From JBNGOQ01 sp050589645 (lineage in GTDB: Bacteria; Bacteroidota; Bacteroidia; Flavobacteriales; Flavobacteriaceae), in NCBI RefSeq assembly GCF_050589645.1, contig NZ_JBNGOQ010000002.1, forward strand, positions 806,001-870,000: a DNA stretch of 64,000 bases, written 5' to 3'. This document shows positions 1 through 8,840 of this stretch, one piece after another; the stretch's first letter is position 1, and every line of letters starts with the position of its first letter. Made by a program: the position numbers and the translations under genes. The notes beneath the pieces are model-generated. The model made no database searches. It was not told where the DNA came from and saw nothing but the letters and a program-made list of their open reading frames with translations.

Positions 1-396
1 ATTGCCTTCAAAGGGGGAACATGAAATTTTCACTAAGGAATACCCCACTTCGCGAGCAATAAAAGCATCAAAATCTGACCGTTCAACCTTTCTTAATACG
101 CCGTTTGCCACATCGGTGGTCTTCCCAGTATATTGCAGGTTGAACACGCCAAAATATTCGTCCCCTCTTTCTGGGTCATCATAGATTGGCCTACTTCTCA
201 CATTTTCATCTGGATCATAATTTAGTACTCTTTTGACGCCCATTCCCAATACAGGTAATAATTCGGTTGAACTTTTAATAGCTACTGAAGAGGAGTATTG
301 ATTGATCAGACTACCATACCCAAACAAATAAAAACCATCAACCGAGTTAAGAAATTCACGCCATGGATAGGATATTAGTTTTTCACTGCGGTTCAT
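1..396 (-). CDS. gamma-glutamylcyclotransferase-like protein (partial, C-terminus cut)
   Basis: The minus strand is open from the ATG at 396 to the window edge (132 codons seen). Near residue 24 it has the FGYGSLIN motif, which matches the glycine-rich YGSL substrate loop of the gamma-glutamylcyclotransferase/AIG2-like fold. Further on, REVGYSLV resembles the REGGY segment that carries the catalytic glutamate in this family. Family members cleave gamma-glutamyl amines or peptides to 5-oxoproline; the substrate here is unknown. The ATG lies inside the end of the upstream NTPase gene (14-nt overlap, 383-396), so the two are probably translationally coupled. A reading in another frame at 2-184 is its shadow. 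The C-terminus is missing only because the window ends. Confidence 0.72.
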   Translation of the reverse strand, partial: MNRSEKLISYPWREFLNSVDGFYLFGYGSLINQYSSSVAIKSSTELLPVLGMGVKRVLNYDPDENVRSRPIYDDPERGDEYFGVFNLQYTGKTTDVANGVLRKVERSDFDAFIAREVGYSLVKISCSPFEGN

Positions 397-3097
397 GCGC
401 TCTAGTAAGTTTTTTTAATTCTTGCCATCTGGAATAACATATACCATAGGTTAACCAATTATTTTCCCTGACGGAAACAAGTAATTGTTCGGCTTCTATT
501 TTTCTTTTCGAAGCAACTTCCGTATTCCCTATTCTATAATTCGTAAGTCCATCTAAACACAGGGCCCTAAAGTACCTCATGGTCTTGGCCAATCCATAGG
601 TTTCACAATCCACAACACTCCTGTTGGCCATATCCAGTGCTAAATCGTATTTTTCATACAAATAGTAAAGTTCCGCCAACTCCGTTGATCCAAGAACCAT
701 GGATTCATGGTATTTAACCTCTTTCAACTCCTGGTAACTTTCCAATAGTATTTCTTCGGCTTCTTTAAATCTGCCATTACTTTTAGACATTCTTGCCAAC
801 AATCGACCATTGCTTTGCTTGTTGATTAAAAACCATCCATAGGGGCCTTCCTGTTTTAAAATATTGTATGCTTCTTCAGCTTCCGTTTTCCCCCTTTTTA
901 AGTCCCCGGTATCGGCGTATAGCAATGCTAAATTGGTTTTGAAACCGAGAATCCACCTATCTTCCCCTAAATTTTGATAATTCTTTATGCATCTTTTAAA
1001 ATACGTCTCTGCCATTTCCGCATCACCAATTCTCCAGCTAAATATTCCGGCATAATTCAAAACCTTGCCCAGTTGTACATTATATCCCTCTAAATAACCC
1101 GCAGCCTTTTGAAAATTGTCTTTTGCCAGTTTTAGCTCCCCGCGTTTTTCATAACGTTTGGCGTCCTCCAGAATGATAAAAGCATAGTTTGAGATACCCA
1201 AGGCATTTTGCTGTTCTTTTGAAAAGTTTAAGACTTTTTCGATGATAGATTCCCGTAGTTCAAATTTCCCCAGCTCTGCCGACAGATAGGTGCCTATCCT
1301 ATAACATTCACCAAGTGTGGAGTTTATTGACTTTTCTGCCTCCAAAATGTTTATGGCCTCAATTATAAGATCCATGCTTTCATGTCTTAAATTGGTACTT
1401 TTTACTACTCTGGCCTTGGACATTAGTAATCTGGAGCGCTTTACACCATCCTTAAAATGCTGCAGGAGGGGGTCATATAATTCTTTGAGAATTATATAGG
1501 GCCCGGTTTCATTTAGTACCCGCTCGATTCGGACCAACAAATCGACCGCCAGGTCTTTTCTATGCTTTGTGCACCATTTAATGAAGTTCTCAATATTTTC
1601 CAGATCAAGTCTGACCTCTTTTACAATTTCGATGTAGTTTAAATCCTGTGAAGTTTTACCAAAAATTAGTCTTTCTATTTCAATTATTCGATCCAGGTAT
1701 TTGTGGCATATCGCCTCGAGATATTCATGCTGTAAGCTTATGTCTTGAGAATCCATTGTAATCTCAAGCATTTGCCGCGCAAAAACATACATCTCGTACT
1801 TAGGTTCAGAACAGTTGGGGTATTCCATGTAACGCAGTAAACTATGCTTGAAGAGCATAATGGCCGTATCCTTGGTTTCACCCTGATTTTGGTGGCTGGG
1901 CCATATGGGAAGGTTTTTCAAAAAGAAGCCATTTTTAAAAAAGCTCAAATAGGCGAAGAACCTCTTTTCTTCTGGTTTCAATAAATTAAAACTCCAAGAA
2001 AATGCGTTGTACAAAGACCTTTGTCTGTCCGACAAATCACCAAACGCAATGGGAATTTCTTGTTTTAAAGTGTCCTGAAGCTCTTGTTTAATGTCTATCA
2101 ATTCTTTGTCTATACTTCTTACGGCCAATAACCTAATGCCCAAGGGCAGACTGGAAACGCTGTTGCAAAGCTCTATAATTATTTGACAATCATTTTCGTT
2201 GAACTTTTTTCGCGTTCTACCTTCTTCAAAGCACAGTTGATTATGAATTTTAAAAAAGAGTTTGATTGCGGAATATCTATCTGCCAGTTCCTTTATCGTA
2301 AGTCCTTCGGTAGAAATCGCATTTTTAAGAGGTTTAAGCTCAAATAGCTTAGCCCTGTAAATACTGATTCGGCTGGTAATTATAATATGTACCTTTTCGT
2401 TCTTCCGAAAAGGATCTATCAATTCTTTTCGGATTTTAGCATCCAATTTATTGTTTTGAACTATTTGCTCATAATTATCGATAAAAATCAGCGTAGGGAC
2501 CGATATTCCCATCGCTATCATCTCCAAATCTGAATTTTGTTCCAGATTTATCCCTCGATTGAACGCATTCCTAGCAGATTTAAAGGCGTCTTCCACGGTT
2601 TCCCCTTCTTCATTATCTGGTGGATTGACATCTTCCAAGTCAATTTCAAATTTCTTTTTGAAAAGCTCGAGCTTTCCTGAATGGCAAACTTGTTGAACCA
2701 ACCTTGTCTTACCCACGCCAGAAGGGCCTAACACACAAACCATCTTGTTATTGATGATTACCTCACTTAACCGATCAAGATTGTCGCCATCTGAAACATA
2801 TACACCTTCAGGGTTCTCCACCGTAATGTCTTTGGCTTTATCTACTTTTTTTTCCTCTCTTTTCCTCCTAGCGTTCTTCATCCATGGGAGGTTGTTCAGC
2901 CACCAATCGCGTTTGGTTTCATCGCTCTTCGCAGTGCCAAAACTGTTCACATATGCAAAAAACAAGGAAAGAACAGCTACAGTAACAAGAATAATGGTTT
3001 GCCAAATACTATCCTTTGAGAAAATCCGATCTAAAATTCCTTCAAGATCTTGAACGATAGGAATTGATAAACCGACTTGTAAAATTTTGGTTAGCAT
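383..3097 (-). CDS. membrane-anchored STAND (NB-ARC-like) NTPase with TPR repeats
   Basis: 904 residues. One hydrophobic segment at about 32-50 is followed by a basic stretch, placing the rest in the cytoplasm. An NTPase module follows: Walker A GPSGVGKT at 124-131, Walker B LIFIDNYE at 203-210, and IIITSR near 238-243 as the sensor/RNBD-like strand. The C-terminal half is helical with TPR-like repeats (for example GKVLNYAGIFSWRIGDAEMA). This is the layout of STAND switches, in which a repeat sensor controls an NTPase and an effector. No effector domain is fused; the overlapping downstream cyclotransferase-like gene may be the partner. The gene is more AT-rich than the following 50 kb, which may indicate transfer. 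A defence or signalling role is inference. Confidence 0.8.
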   Translation of the reverse strand: MLTKILQVGLSIPIVQDLEGILDRIFSKDSIWQTIILVTVAVLSLFFAYVNSFGTAKSDETKRDWWLNNLPWMKNARRKREEKKVDKAKDITVENPEGVYVSDGDNLDRLSEVIINNKMVCVLGPSGVGKTRLVQQVCHSGKLELFKKKFEIDLEDVNPPDNEEGETVEDAFKSARNAFNRGINLEQNSDLEMIAMGISVPTLIFIDNYEQIVQNNKLDAKIRKELIDPFRKNEKVHIIITSRISIYRAKLFELKPLKNAISTEGLTIKELADRYSAIKLFFKIHNQLCFEEGRTRKKFNENDCQIIIELCNSVSSLPLGIRLLAVRSIDKELIDIKQELQDTLKQEIPIAFGDLSDRQRSLYNAFSWSFNLLKPEEKRFFAYLSFFKNGFFLKNLPIWPSHQNQGETKDTAIMLFKHSLLRYMEYPNCSEPKYEMYVFARQMLEITMDSQDISLQHEYLEAICHKYLDRIIEIERLIFGKTSQDLNYIEIVKEVRLDLENIENFIKWCTKHRKDLAVDLLVRIERVLNETGPYIILKELYDPLLQHFKDGVKRSRLLMSKARVVKSTNLRHESMDLIIEAINILEAEKSINSTLGECYRIGTYLSAELGKFELRESIIEKVLNFSKEQQNALGISNYAFIILEDAKRYEKRGELKLAKDNFQKAAGYLEGYNVQLGKVLNYAGIFSWRIGDAEMAETYFKRCIKNYQNLGEDRWILGFKTNLALLYADTGDLKRGKTEAEEAYNILKQEGPYGWFLINKQSNGRLLARMSKSNGRFKEAEEILLESYQELKEVKYHESMVLGSTELAELYYLYEKYDLALDMANRSVVDCETYGLAKTMRYFRALCLDGLTNYRIGNTEVASKRKIEAEQLLVSVRENNWLTYGICYSRWQELKKLTRAHEPQ

Positions 3098-3504
3098 TGG
3101 TGGCTTTGAGAGGATTTAAAAATGTATAGATTTTCCCTTGAATAATTTCAACTACGGGGATAATTAGTTGAATCAATTAAGTTTAGGGTTGAAAATAATT
3201 TATAATTAAATAGCATGCAAGAATTTATCTCCTTGAATTGGACAATGTTACACCAAAACTTGTCCCGTCAGGAGTGTTTTTGGCAATTGTTATTCGGAAA
3301 TAACAAGAATCAATCGAATAATAGGTCATTGAAAACTCGAGAAACACCCTCAATTATCCCCCAACTGTCCGCCAAAGTAAGTATGGCCTGTTTTAAGCTG
3401 TAATACACAGGTATTTTTTTCTACCTTCCCAATGAAATAGCGTGCTGGCTCTAACAAACCGAGTCAACCAGTAACAAACACCCAACCCATCGGCTCAACC
3501 CTCC
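3098..3504. other. intergenic region between divergent genes
   Basis: 407 bp of AT-rich DNA between the divergent NTPase and cyclase genes. It should hold both promoters, but I see no clear TTG/TAnnTTTG pair. A hairpin lies at 3287-3306. A 62-codon reading at 3215-3403 has no recognisable domain and composition typical of non-coding DNA, so it is not called. Confidence 0.5.
3287..3306. repeat. 8-bp inverted repeat (hairpin)
   Basis: TTGTTATT, a 4-nt CGGA loop, then AATAACAA: a perfect AT-rich palindrome. It has no T-run after it, so it is more likely an operator-like site or chance than a terminator. Confidence 0.4.
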
Positions 3505-4719
3505 ATGAAACTTGCGACAATACCTAAGAATGAAAATGCAAGAATTGCGGATTTGCTTTCCATAAACCTATCCGCGTCGGATAAAAAAGCACAGTTTGAC
3601 CGCATTGTGATGATCGTGTCCAAATGCCTCGATGTGCCCATTGCCTATATTTCGTCCATAGGATCTACACAACAGAACATCCATGCCTCCTGTGGTCTAA
3701 GTTTCCAATCCTCTGATCGCTCCACCTCCTTTTGCGGGCATACCATCTTGCAACCCGAAACCCTTATCGTGGAGGATACCTTGCAGGATTCCAGGTTTTT
3801 TGACAACCCTATGGTCATCAACGACCCTAAGATTCGATTCTATGCGGGCTTTCCCTTAACCAGTTTGCTGGGCAACGGCATAGGTGCGCTTTGTATAGCT
3901 GATAGCATTCCTAGAAAACTGAATGAAACTGAACGCTTAATATTCGAAACCATCGGCAACCTCCTCGTAGAGCGCATTCGGATGTATAAGCTGGGGGATC
4001 TTCAGAAACAAATAAATATTTCCCAAGAAAAGTTGGAAAAAGTCAATAATCAACTTAACCAAAGCAATCAATTTTATCAGCAATTGTTTGGTCAGTATAT
4101 GAGTGAGGCCTTGTTGAGAACCATCGTGGAGGACAAGAAAAATACCAAGTTGGGAGGAGAAGAACGCTATGCCACGGTATTGATAAGCGATTTGAGGAGG
4201 TTCACCTCCATGTCCGAAGCCTACAGCGCCGATACCATCGTGAACATCCTAAACATCTATCTCGAAAAAATGATTACCATCATCCATAAACACGAAGGCT
4301 TTATCAATGAAATTCTGGGGGATGGCATACTGGTCATCTTTGGAGCACCAAACGCTCTGGAGAACTGTGCGCAGCGAGCCATTGAATGCGCAAGGGAAAT
4401 GCAGGCCGGACTCCAGGAGGTCAATAAGGAATTGGAGACCAAAAAACTTCCCTCCCTAGAAATGGGTATCGGCATTAACAGTGGCTTCTTGGTGGCCGGA
4501 AATATTGGCTCCAAAAAGCGAATGAAATATGGCGTTGTAGGGGAAACGGTAAATATCGCCGCAAGAATAGAGGCGCACACCATTGCCGGACAGATCTTAA
4601 TCTCCGAAACCACCTATGACATCGTCAAGGACTGGGTGGAATACATCGGGAAAATCCGGGTGAAGATCAAAGGCATCACTAATCATATCACTATTTATGA
4701 TGTTTCCCAGGATGCCTAA
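3505..4719 (+). CDS. GAF domain class III adenylate/guanylate cyclase
   Basis: 404 residues. A GAF sensor domain (about 25-160, with SFCGHTIL and GFPLTS typical of GAF domains near oxygen/redox kinases) is joined by a short coiled coil (about 165-195) to a class III cyclase catalytic domain (about 215-400). The two metal-binding aspartates are visible in LISDLRRFTS (D229) and ILGDGILVIFG (D273), and the transition-state pair in ETVNIAARIE (N350, R354). The position that often specifies adenine lies in KYGVVGETVN and is a glycine (G343), so the substrate (ATP or GTP) is uncertain. The protein is cytoplasmic with no signal peptide. It is monocistronic and ends 15 bp from the convergent gene. 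Confidence 0.9.
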   Translation: MKLATIPKNENARIADLLSINLSASDKKAQFDRIVMIVSKCLDVPIAYISSIGSTQQNIHASCGLSFQSSDRSTSFCGHTILQPETLIVEDTLQDSRFFDNPMVINDPKIRFYAGFPLTSLLGNGIGALCIADSIPRKLNETERLIFETIGNLLVERIRMYKLGDLQKQINISQEKLEKVNNQLNQSNQFYQQLFGQYMSEALLRTIVEDKKNTKLGGEERYATVLISDLRRFTSMSEAYSADTIVNILNIYLEKMITIIHKHEGFINEILGDGILVIFGAPNALENCAQRAIECAREMQAGLQEVNKELETKKLPSLEMGIGINSGFLVAGNIGSKKRMKYGVVGETVNIAARIEAHTIAGQILISETTYDIVKDWVEYIGKIRVKIKGITNHITIYDVSQDA

Positions 4720-4734
4720 CCGATATCCTATTGG

Positions 4735-5199
4735 TCAGTTTCCATCGCACACGCCATGATTTGGCGCAAAGACATAGGTTACATTGCCCTGTTTCCATTT
4801 TCCTGCAATCATTTTTTGGATATCTATGGGATAGTAGGTCTTTGCGTTGGACGGATCCGTGATTTCCAAATAATAGGCTTTCTCGTATTCCAAAACGTCC
4901 CAATCGCCAGAATTGGCCGCTTTGCCCGCACCATAGGCTCTGTTGTCTCTATTGGTAGTGTTCTGGGTGCCTTTGACCGTGTACGATCCCTCGTAGTCGT
5001 AGTGGTACCTCCCATCGGAACAAAAATTGACATAGGTAATCGCACTGGCCGAATTGTCCGTGACATAGGAAGATTCCGAATAGATGACCAATTGGCTCCC
5101 GGCTATGTACTCCTTTAATTTTTGTATCTCGTCCTGAGCGTTCATTTTTGGGCTTATGGCCATCAGGATCGCCGTTAAAAAAAATATTCGATTTCGCAT
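4735..5199 (-). CDS. secreted protein, unknown function
   Basis: 154 residues with a signal peptide (about 1-21, ending in MNA before QDE). The mature part is rich in Tyr and Gly, with repeated short beta-strand patterns such as YVNFCSDGRYHYDYEGSY and WKQGNVTYVFAPN, like small lipocalin- or META-type beta-barrels that measure free protein or small ligands. No catalytic motif is seen. It follows the Cache lipoprotein gene by 14 bp on the same strand and is probably the last gene of that operon. Confidence 0.75.
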   Translation of the reverse strand: MRNRIFFLTAILMAISPKMNAQDEIQKLKEYIAGSQLVIYSESSYVTDNSASAITYVNFCSDGRYHYDYEGSYTVKGTQNTTNRDNRAYGAGKAANSGDWDVLEYEKAYYLEITDPSNAKTYYPIDIQKMIAGKWKQGNVTYVFAPNHGVCDGN

Positions 5200-5213
5200 G
5201 GTTCTGATTTTAA

Positions 5214-5771
5214 TTATTCGATGAGTTTATTCAATTCCTCCAAGGTGATGGTTTCATTGTAGATTCCCGATCCTACTTGAATTCCTAAGCTTTTTACGGT
5301 CATAACGTAACTGATCTTACGCATGGGGTCTCCCCCCTGGGGTCTCGGCCAAATGTATTCCACCCACACACCTTTGGGTCGGCCACTTTCCTCACACATT
5401 TTTACGCCATAGCGAAAGCCATTGAAGTCCGTGTGCTGCTTGATATCGCCCCCTACCCGATCGGGAAATGCCGGATTGGCCAACACCTTGTCCTCGGCAC
5501 AATTGAAGGAAAACACATAGGTATCCTTCCAGCTAAATTCCGAACTGCCGTCCCGTAAGACCTCCAATCCCTTCATACCCTGATCTTTCAACAGTTGGGC
5601 CGCCTTTTTTACCTTGGTCACCACCTCTTGTGGTGTTGCATGTTCCGTGCTCGGGTTTTTACAGGACGATAGCCCCAAAAAAGTTATTAAAATTATAAGG
5701 AATCCGCTGTGGGTTCCCCTCTTAATCCGGTTTAATGTTCTGATTTTTTCTAAATAGGTTTTCTGGATCAT
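5214..5771 (-). CDS. lipoprotein with a single Cache domain
   Basis: 185 residues. A long basic N-terminus is followed by a hydrophobic stretch and lipobox LSSC (Cys37). The body (about 45-180) reads as a single Cache domain: KDTYVFSFNCAEDKVLANPAFP, a conserved D-x-N-G (TDFNGFRYG) and YIWPRPQG follow the order seen in sCache sensor domains of chemoreceptors and kinases. Here the domain stands alone as a lipoprotein, so it may bind a small carboxylate outside the inner membrane and pass the signal on, or act as a scavenger. The start overlaps the upstream oxidoreductase gene by 50 bp, which suggests coupled expression; no later Met would keep the signal peptide. Confidence 0.75.
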   Translation of the reverse strand: MIQKTYLEKIRTLNRIKRGTHSGFLIILITFLGLSSCKNPSTEHATPQEVVTKVKKAAQLLKDQGMKGLEVLRDGSSEFSWKDTYVFSFNCAEDKVLANPAFPDRVGGDIKQHTDFNGFRYGVKMCEESGRPKGVWVEYIWPRPQGGDPMRKISYVMTVKSLGIQVGSGIYNETITLEELNKLIE

Positions 5772-7233
5772 ATTTCTTTTTGATTTTTTTTAGTTTGATA
5801 AATGTACTGTCCGAATAGGCATCCTTTACCCTATTCTCCCCTTCATTATCCATGAAGTTTACGTACACTTTGCCTGTTCCTTTTTGTTTTAGTTCGTTAA
5901 ACAGTCGGTTTGTCCATAGTTCTTGCTCCGTAGTCTTTAGGGAATCGAGCCAGCGGGTCTGAATGACCATGCCAAATCTTGATTTCCGGTTGCCGAATGC
6001 AGTGGCATGCTCGGGCATCCGCCCGAACGCGCCCTCTAGATGTTGGATTTTAACGTCCGAATACGGCGAGCCCTGGGGAACATTCCGCTGGAGTACCTCG
6101 ACAATTTCATCCGTTACCTCCATAAAATAATGGCCCTTCCAGATGTTATGGAACCCGTTGCCCCAAGCCCCATCCAAACTGGACTGCCATGCGGTATACG
6201 TCCTGGTCTTTACCAGATCTGCCACTGGCGGGACGATATTTCGTAAGGGAGCGCTGTAGTCTTCCCCTTCCGATATTGGACCGTTATAGGTTATGGCAAT
6301 AGCTACAATGGGTTCTCCATGTATTTCCTCGGGCAACTGGGCCGATATAGGGGCCTTACGAAACAATAACCAGGTTCCCAAGGCATCGGGCACCTCTTTT
6401 ATATACTCTCGATAAAACCTAACCACTTTTTTGGCATCCGACATCCTGTAGAACACCAAACCGGCCAGGATTTCCGGCCCTACTTCGTGCAATTTGAACT
6501 CAAAGGAAGTGACGACACCAAAATTGCCGCCACCCCCTCGAATCGCCCAGAAAAAATCCCTGTTTTCATTTTCGCTTAGTTGAAGCAGCGCTCCGTCTGC
6601 CGTAACCATTCTTGCGCTTATCAGATTATCACTAGCGGCACCCAGCGACCTATGGAGCCACCCGAGACCACCCCCCAGGGTATAGCCACCAATACCCACT
6701 TGGGATATGATGGCCCCTGTTGTTGCCAGTCCATAGGCCTGTGTGGCCTCGTCCAACTGACCCCATCTGACACCAGGTCCTACCCTAACGGTCTTTTTTT
6801 CGGGATCAACGGCAATAGCATCCATTTGCGATAGATCCAGTACCACACCCCCATTGTTGAGGGCGAAACCGCTGCTGTTATGTCCCCCTCCGTTAACGGA
6901 CAACAGAAGACCATGGGTCCTTACAAAATTGATAGTCTTGACCACATCTTGCTCATTCTGGCACTTTATGACCACTGCAGGACGTCGCTTTTGTCGTTTG
7001 CTGTTCCAAATCTCAATAGCGGTTGTATATTCCGAATCCTCTTCCGTAAGTAGTTGACCTGCAATCGATGCTTTCAGTTTTTCCAAGGTATCGCTTGCAA
7101 TACTGACATAGCCAGCATCCATAGATTTAATGGATAAGGAAGATACTTTCTCTTTGTTGGGATGGCAACCGTACAAACCGACAATTAGAAGGCCTAATAA
7201 AAAGATAGGGATAGGATTGATGCTTTTCATCAT
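5722..7233 (-). CDS. FAD-linked oxidase lipoprotein (berberine bridge enzyme-like)
   Basis: 503 residues. Lipobox GLYGC (Cys23) predicts lipid anchoring. The PCMH-type FAD-binding domain (about 85-260) contains SVNGGGHNSSG, whose His118 is the usual 8-alpha covalent FAD attachment residue, and TLGGGLGWLHR. At the place where bicovalent family members have a Cys, this protein has Ser (SQVGIGGYTLGGG), so I expect single covalent linkage. The C-terminal BBE segment (YVNFMDNEG, KKKYDPENLFRKNQNI) is intact. Family members oxidise carbohydrates or alcohols with O2. A membrane-anchored form beside a Cache lipoprotein is unusual; a sugar or aldehyde substrate is a guess. Confidence 0.88.
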   Translation of the reverse strand: MMKSINPIPIFLLGLLIVGLYGCHPNKEKVSSLSIKSMDAGYVSIASDTLEKLKASIAGQLLTEEDSEYTTAIEIWNSKRQKRRPAVVIKCQNEQDVVKTINFVRTHGLLLSVNGGGHNSSGFALNNGGVVLDLSQMDAIAVDPEKKTVRVGPGVRWGQLDEATQAYGLATTGAIISQVGIGGYTLGGGLGWLHRSLGAASDNLISARMVTADGALLQLSENENRDFFWAIRGGGGNFGVVTSFEFKLHEVGPEILAGLVFYRMSDAKKVVRFYREYIKEVPDALGTWLLFRKAPISAQLPEEIHGEPIVAIAITYNGPISEGEDYSAPLRNIVPPVADLVKTRTYTAWQSSLDGAWGNGFHNIWKGHYFMEVTDEIVEVLQRNVPQGSPYSDVKIQHLEGAFGRMPEHATAFGNRKSRFGMVIQTRWLDSLKTTEQELWTNRLFNELKQKGTGKVYVNFMDNEGENRVKDAYSDSTFIKLKKIKKKYDPENLFRKNQNIKPD

Positions 7234-7267
7234 ACGAATTCAATTAGGTTTTAAGACCCAAGGTTCC

Positions 7268-7903
7268 TTACACCGGGACCTCCGTTAACCTCAAATAGGG
7301 TTTTACGGTCTCAAATCCGTTGGGAAACAATTCAGAGGCCTGTTCGTCGGATACCGAAGGAACAATGACCGCCCTATCACCCTTTTTCCAATTAACAGGT
7401 GTGGCCAGTTTGCGGTAGGCCGTTAGCTGTAAGGAATCAATGACCCGCAGCAACTCCTCGAAATTTCTACCGGTGGAAGCCGGATAGGTAAGCGTTAGTT
7501 TCACCTCTTTCTCCGGTGATATCATAAAAACGGACCGTACCGTCATCGTAGAATCTGCATTGGGATGGATCATCCCGTATAATTCTGACACGCTCCGATC
7601 ATCATCAGCGATAAGGGGAAAATCCACCTTCGCGTTTTGCGTTTCTTCGATATCCTTTATCCATCGCACATGGGACTCCAGGTCATCCACACTGATGGCA
7701 GCTACCTTTACATTTCGTTTTTGGAACTCTTCCCTATAGTTGGCCATGGCACCAAGTTCGGTGGTACAGACGGGGGTAAAGTCGGCCGGATGGGAGGCCA
7801 GCATGCCCCAGCTATCGCCCAGCCATTCATAAAAATTGATTTCTCCTACTGTTGTTTTCGCATTGAAGTTCGGGGCCTTATCCCCTAATTTAATTGCATT
7901 CAT
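7268..7903 (-). CDS. 1-Cys (Prx6-type) peroxiredoxin
   Basis: 211 residues, the normal length for Prx6-class enzymes, which reduce H2O2 and organic peroxides in the cytoplasm. The peroxidatic motif PADFTPVCTTE places the catalytic Cys at 46. The C-terminal Prx6 extension (TPVNWKKGDRAVIVPSVSDE, then FETVKPYLRLTEVP) is present. There is no second conserved Cys pattern for resolving. It sits 34 bp upstream of the flavin oxidase gene on the same strand, which would fit removal of peroxide made by that oxidase, although that enzyme acts outside the cytoplasm. Confidence 0.95.
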   Translation of the reverse strand: MNAIKLGDKAPNFNAKTTVGEINFYEWLGDSWGMLASHPADFTPVCTTELGAMANYREEFQKRNVKVAAISVDDLESHVRWIKDIEETQNAKVDFPLIADDDRSVSELYGMIHPNADSTMTVRSVFMISPEKEVKLTLTYPASTGRNFEELLRVIDSLQLTAYRKLATPVNWKKGDRAVIVPSVSDEQASELFPNGFETVKPYLRLTEVPV

Positions 7904-7978
7904 ATATTGGATTTAAAAATTAGATTGTTGTATATTTTTATGGGTAATCTTGTTTTGCCCGGATATACCGCCCATGGT

Positions 7979-8107
7979 TTAAGCGCCAACCTCTGTTGGC
8001 GCATGTTCTACGGAACCTATATCATAACAATTCTCATCATCTCCCTTACAAGAGACGAACATCAGGGCAGTACAAGCGAGCATTAAAATAATCTTGACAG
8101 TTTTCAT
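7979..8107 (-). CDS. small lipoprotein (42 aa)
   Basis: From the ATG at 8107 the product is 42 residues: a basic start, a hydrophobic core and lipobox FVSC (Cys20), then a short acidic tail (KGDDENCYDIG). The frame can be extended upstream to 8182, but that would bury the signal peptide, so the shorter start is preferred. No domain is recognised. It stands alone between the peroxiredoxin and the response regulator. Confidence 0.5.
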   Translation of the reverse strand: MKTVKIILMLACTALMFVSCKGDDENCYDIGSVEHAPTEVGA

Positions 8108-8218
8108 AATGTATGTATTAGTTTTAGCCAAATGTACGGGCAATGGGCCGGCTATTTTTAACCGAAAAGCAGCAAAAACCAAAATGGCGGAAAACAGGTA
8201 GGGAATACCTTATGGCAG

Positions 8219-8839
8219 TTAAATAAGGCCCTTGTGGATAGCGTATTTTACCAGTCCGGCAGCGTTTTTTAGCCCGAGCTTCAGAAGAATGTTTTTACGG
8301 TGGGATTCTACCGTATGGACGCTCAGGAAGAGCTTTTCGGCGATTTCGTTGGTGGTATACTGGTCCGCTATAAGCTGTATGATCTCTTTCTCCCTGGGGG
8401 AGATTTCCGTGGAATGCTTATCGTCCTTTAAACTGTCCATGACAATGCTCACCGTCTCGGGCGTATGGAAGGTGCCGGTGCTATGCACGGTACTTATGGC
8501 TTGGACGAGTAGCTTCTTTCCAGAATCCTTGGGGACATAGCCATTGGCCCCCGCCTTGATGATGTTTTTAATGAATTGTGGGGATTTGTGCATGGTAAGC
8601 ACCAGGATTTTGGGAACATTTGGCATTTTCCTTACCGCGCGCATGGTGTCAAAGCCATCCATGCTGGGCATTTCGATATCCAATAGCAGTACGTCTATTG
8701 GCGCTTCCTTTAAAAGAGCCAGCACTTCCACGCCGTTGCTTGCCTCCCCTATCACGGTCATAGTGTCCTGTTCCTCCAAAAGGGAAGCCAATCCTTCCCG
8801 GAACATGGTATGGTCATCTGCTAGGGCAACGCGTATCAT
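8219..8839 (-). CDS. NarL/FixJ-type response regulator
   Basis: 206 residues. The receiver domain has the acidic pair D8/D9 (ALADDH), phospho-acceptor Asp54 (LLLDIEMP) and the conserved Lys in VPKDSGKK. A LuxR-type HTH (about 140-206, ISPREKEIIQLIADQYTTNE, then FLSVHTVESHRKNIL) binds DNA. Its start is 1 nt beyond the end of the sensor kinase gene, so the two form a cognate pair in one transcript. Target genes are not evident. Confidence 0.95.
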   Translation of the reverse strand: MIRVALADDHTMFREGLASLLEEQDTMTVIGEASNGVEVLALLKEAPIDVLLLDIEMPSMDGFDTMRAVRKMPNVPKILVLTMHKSPQFIKNIIKAGANGYVPKDSGKKLLVQAISTVHSTGTFHTPETVSIVMDSLKDDKHSTEISPREKEIIQLIADQYTTNEIAEKLFLSVHTVESHRKNILLKLGLKNAAGLVKYAIHKGLI

Positions 8840-8840
8840 A

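Noticed and set aside
3215..3403. 62-codon open frame between NTPase and cyclase genes
   Set aside because: No domain, no recognisable start context, composition like the surrounding non-coding DNA.
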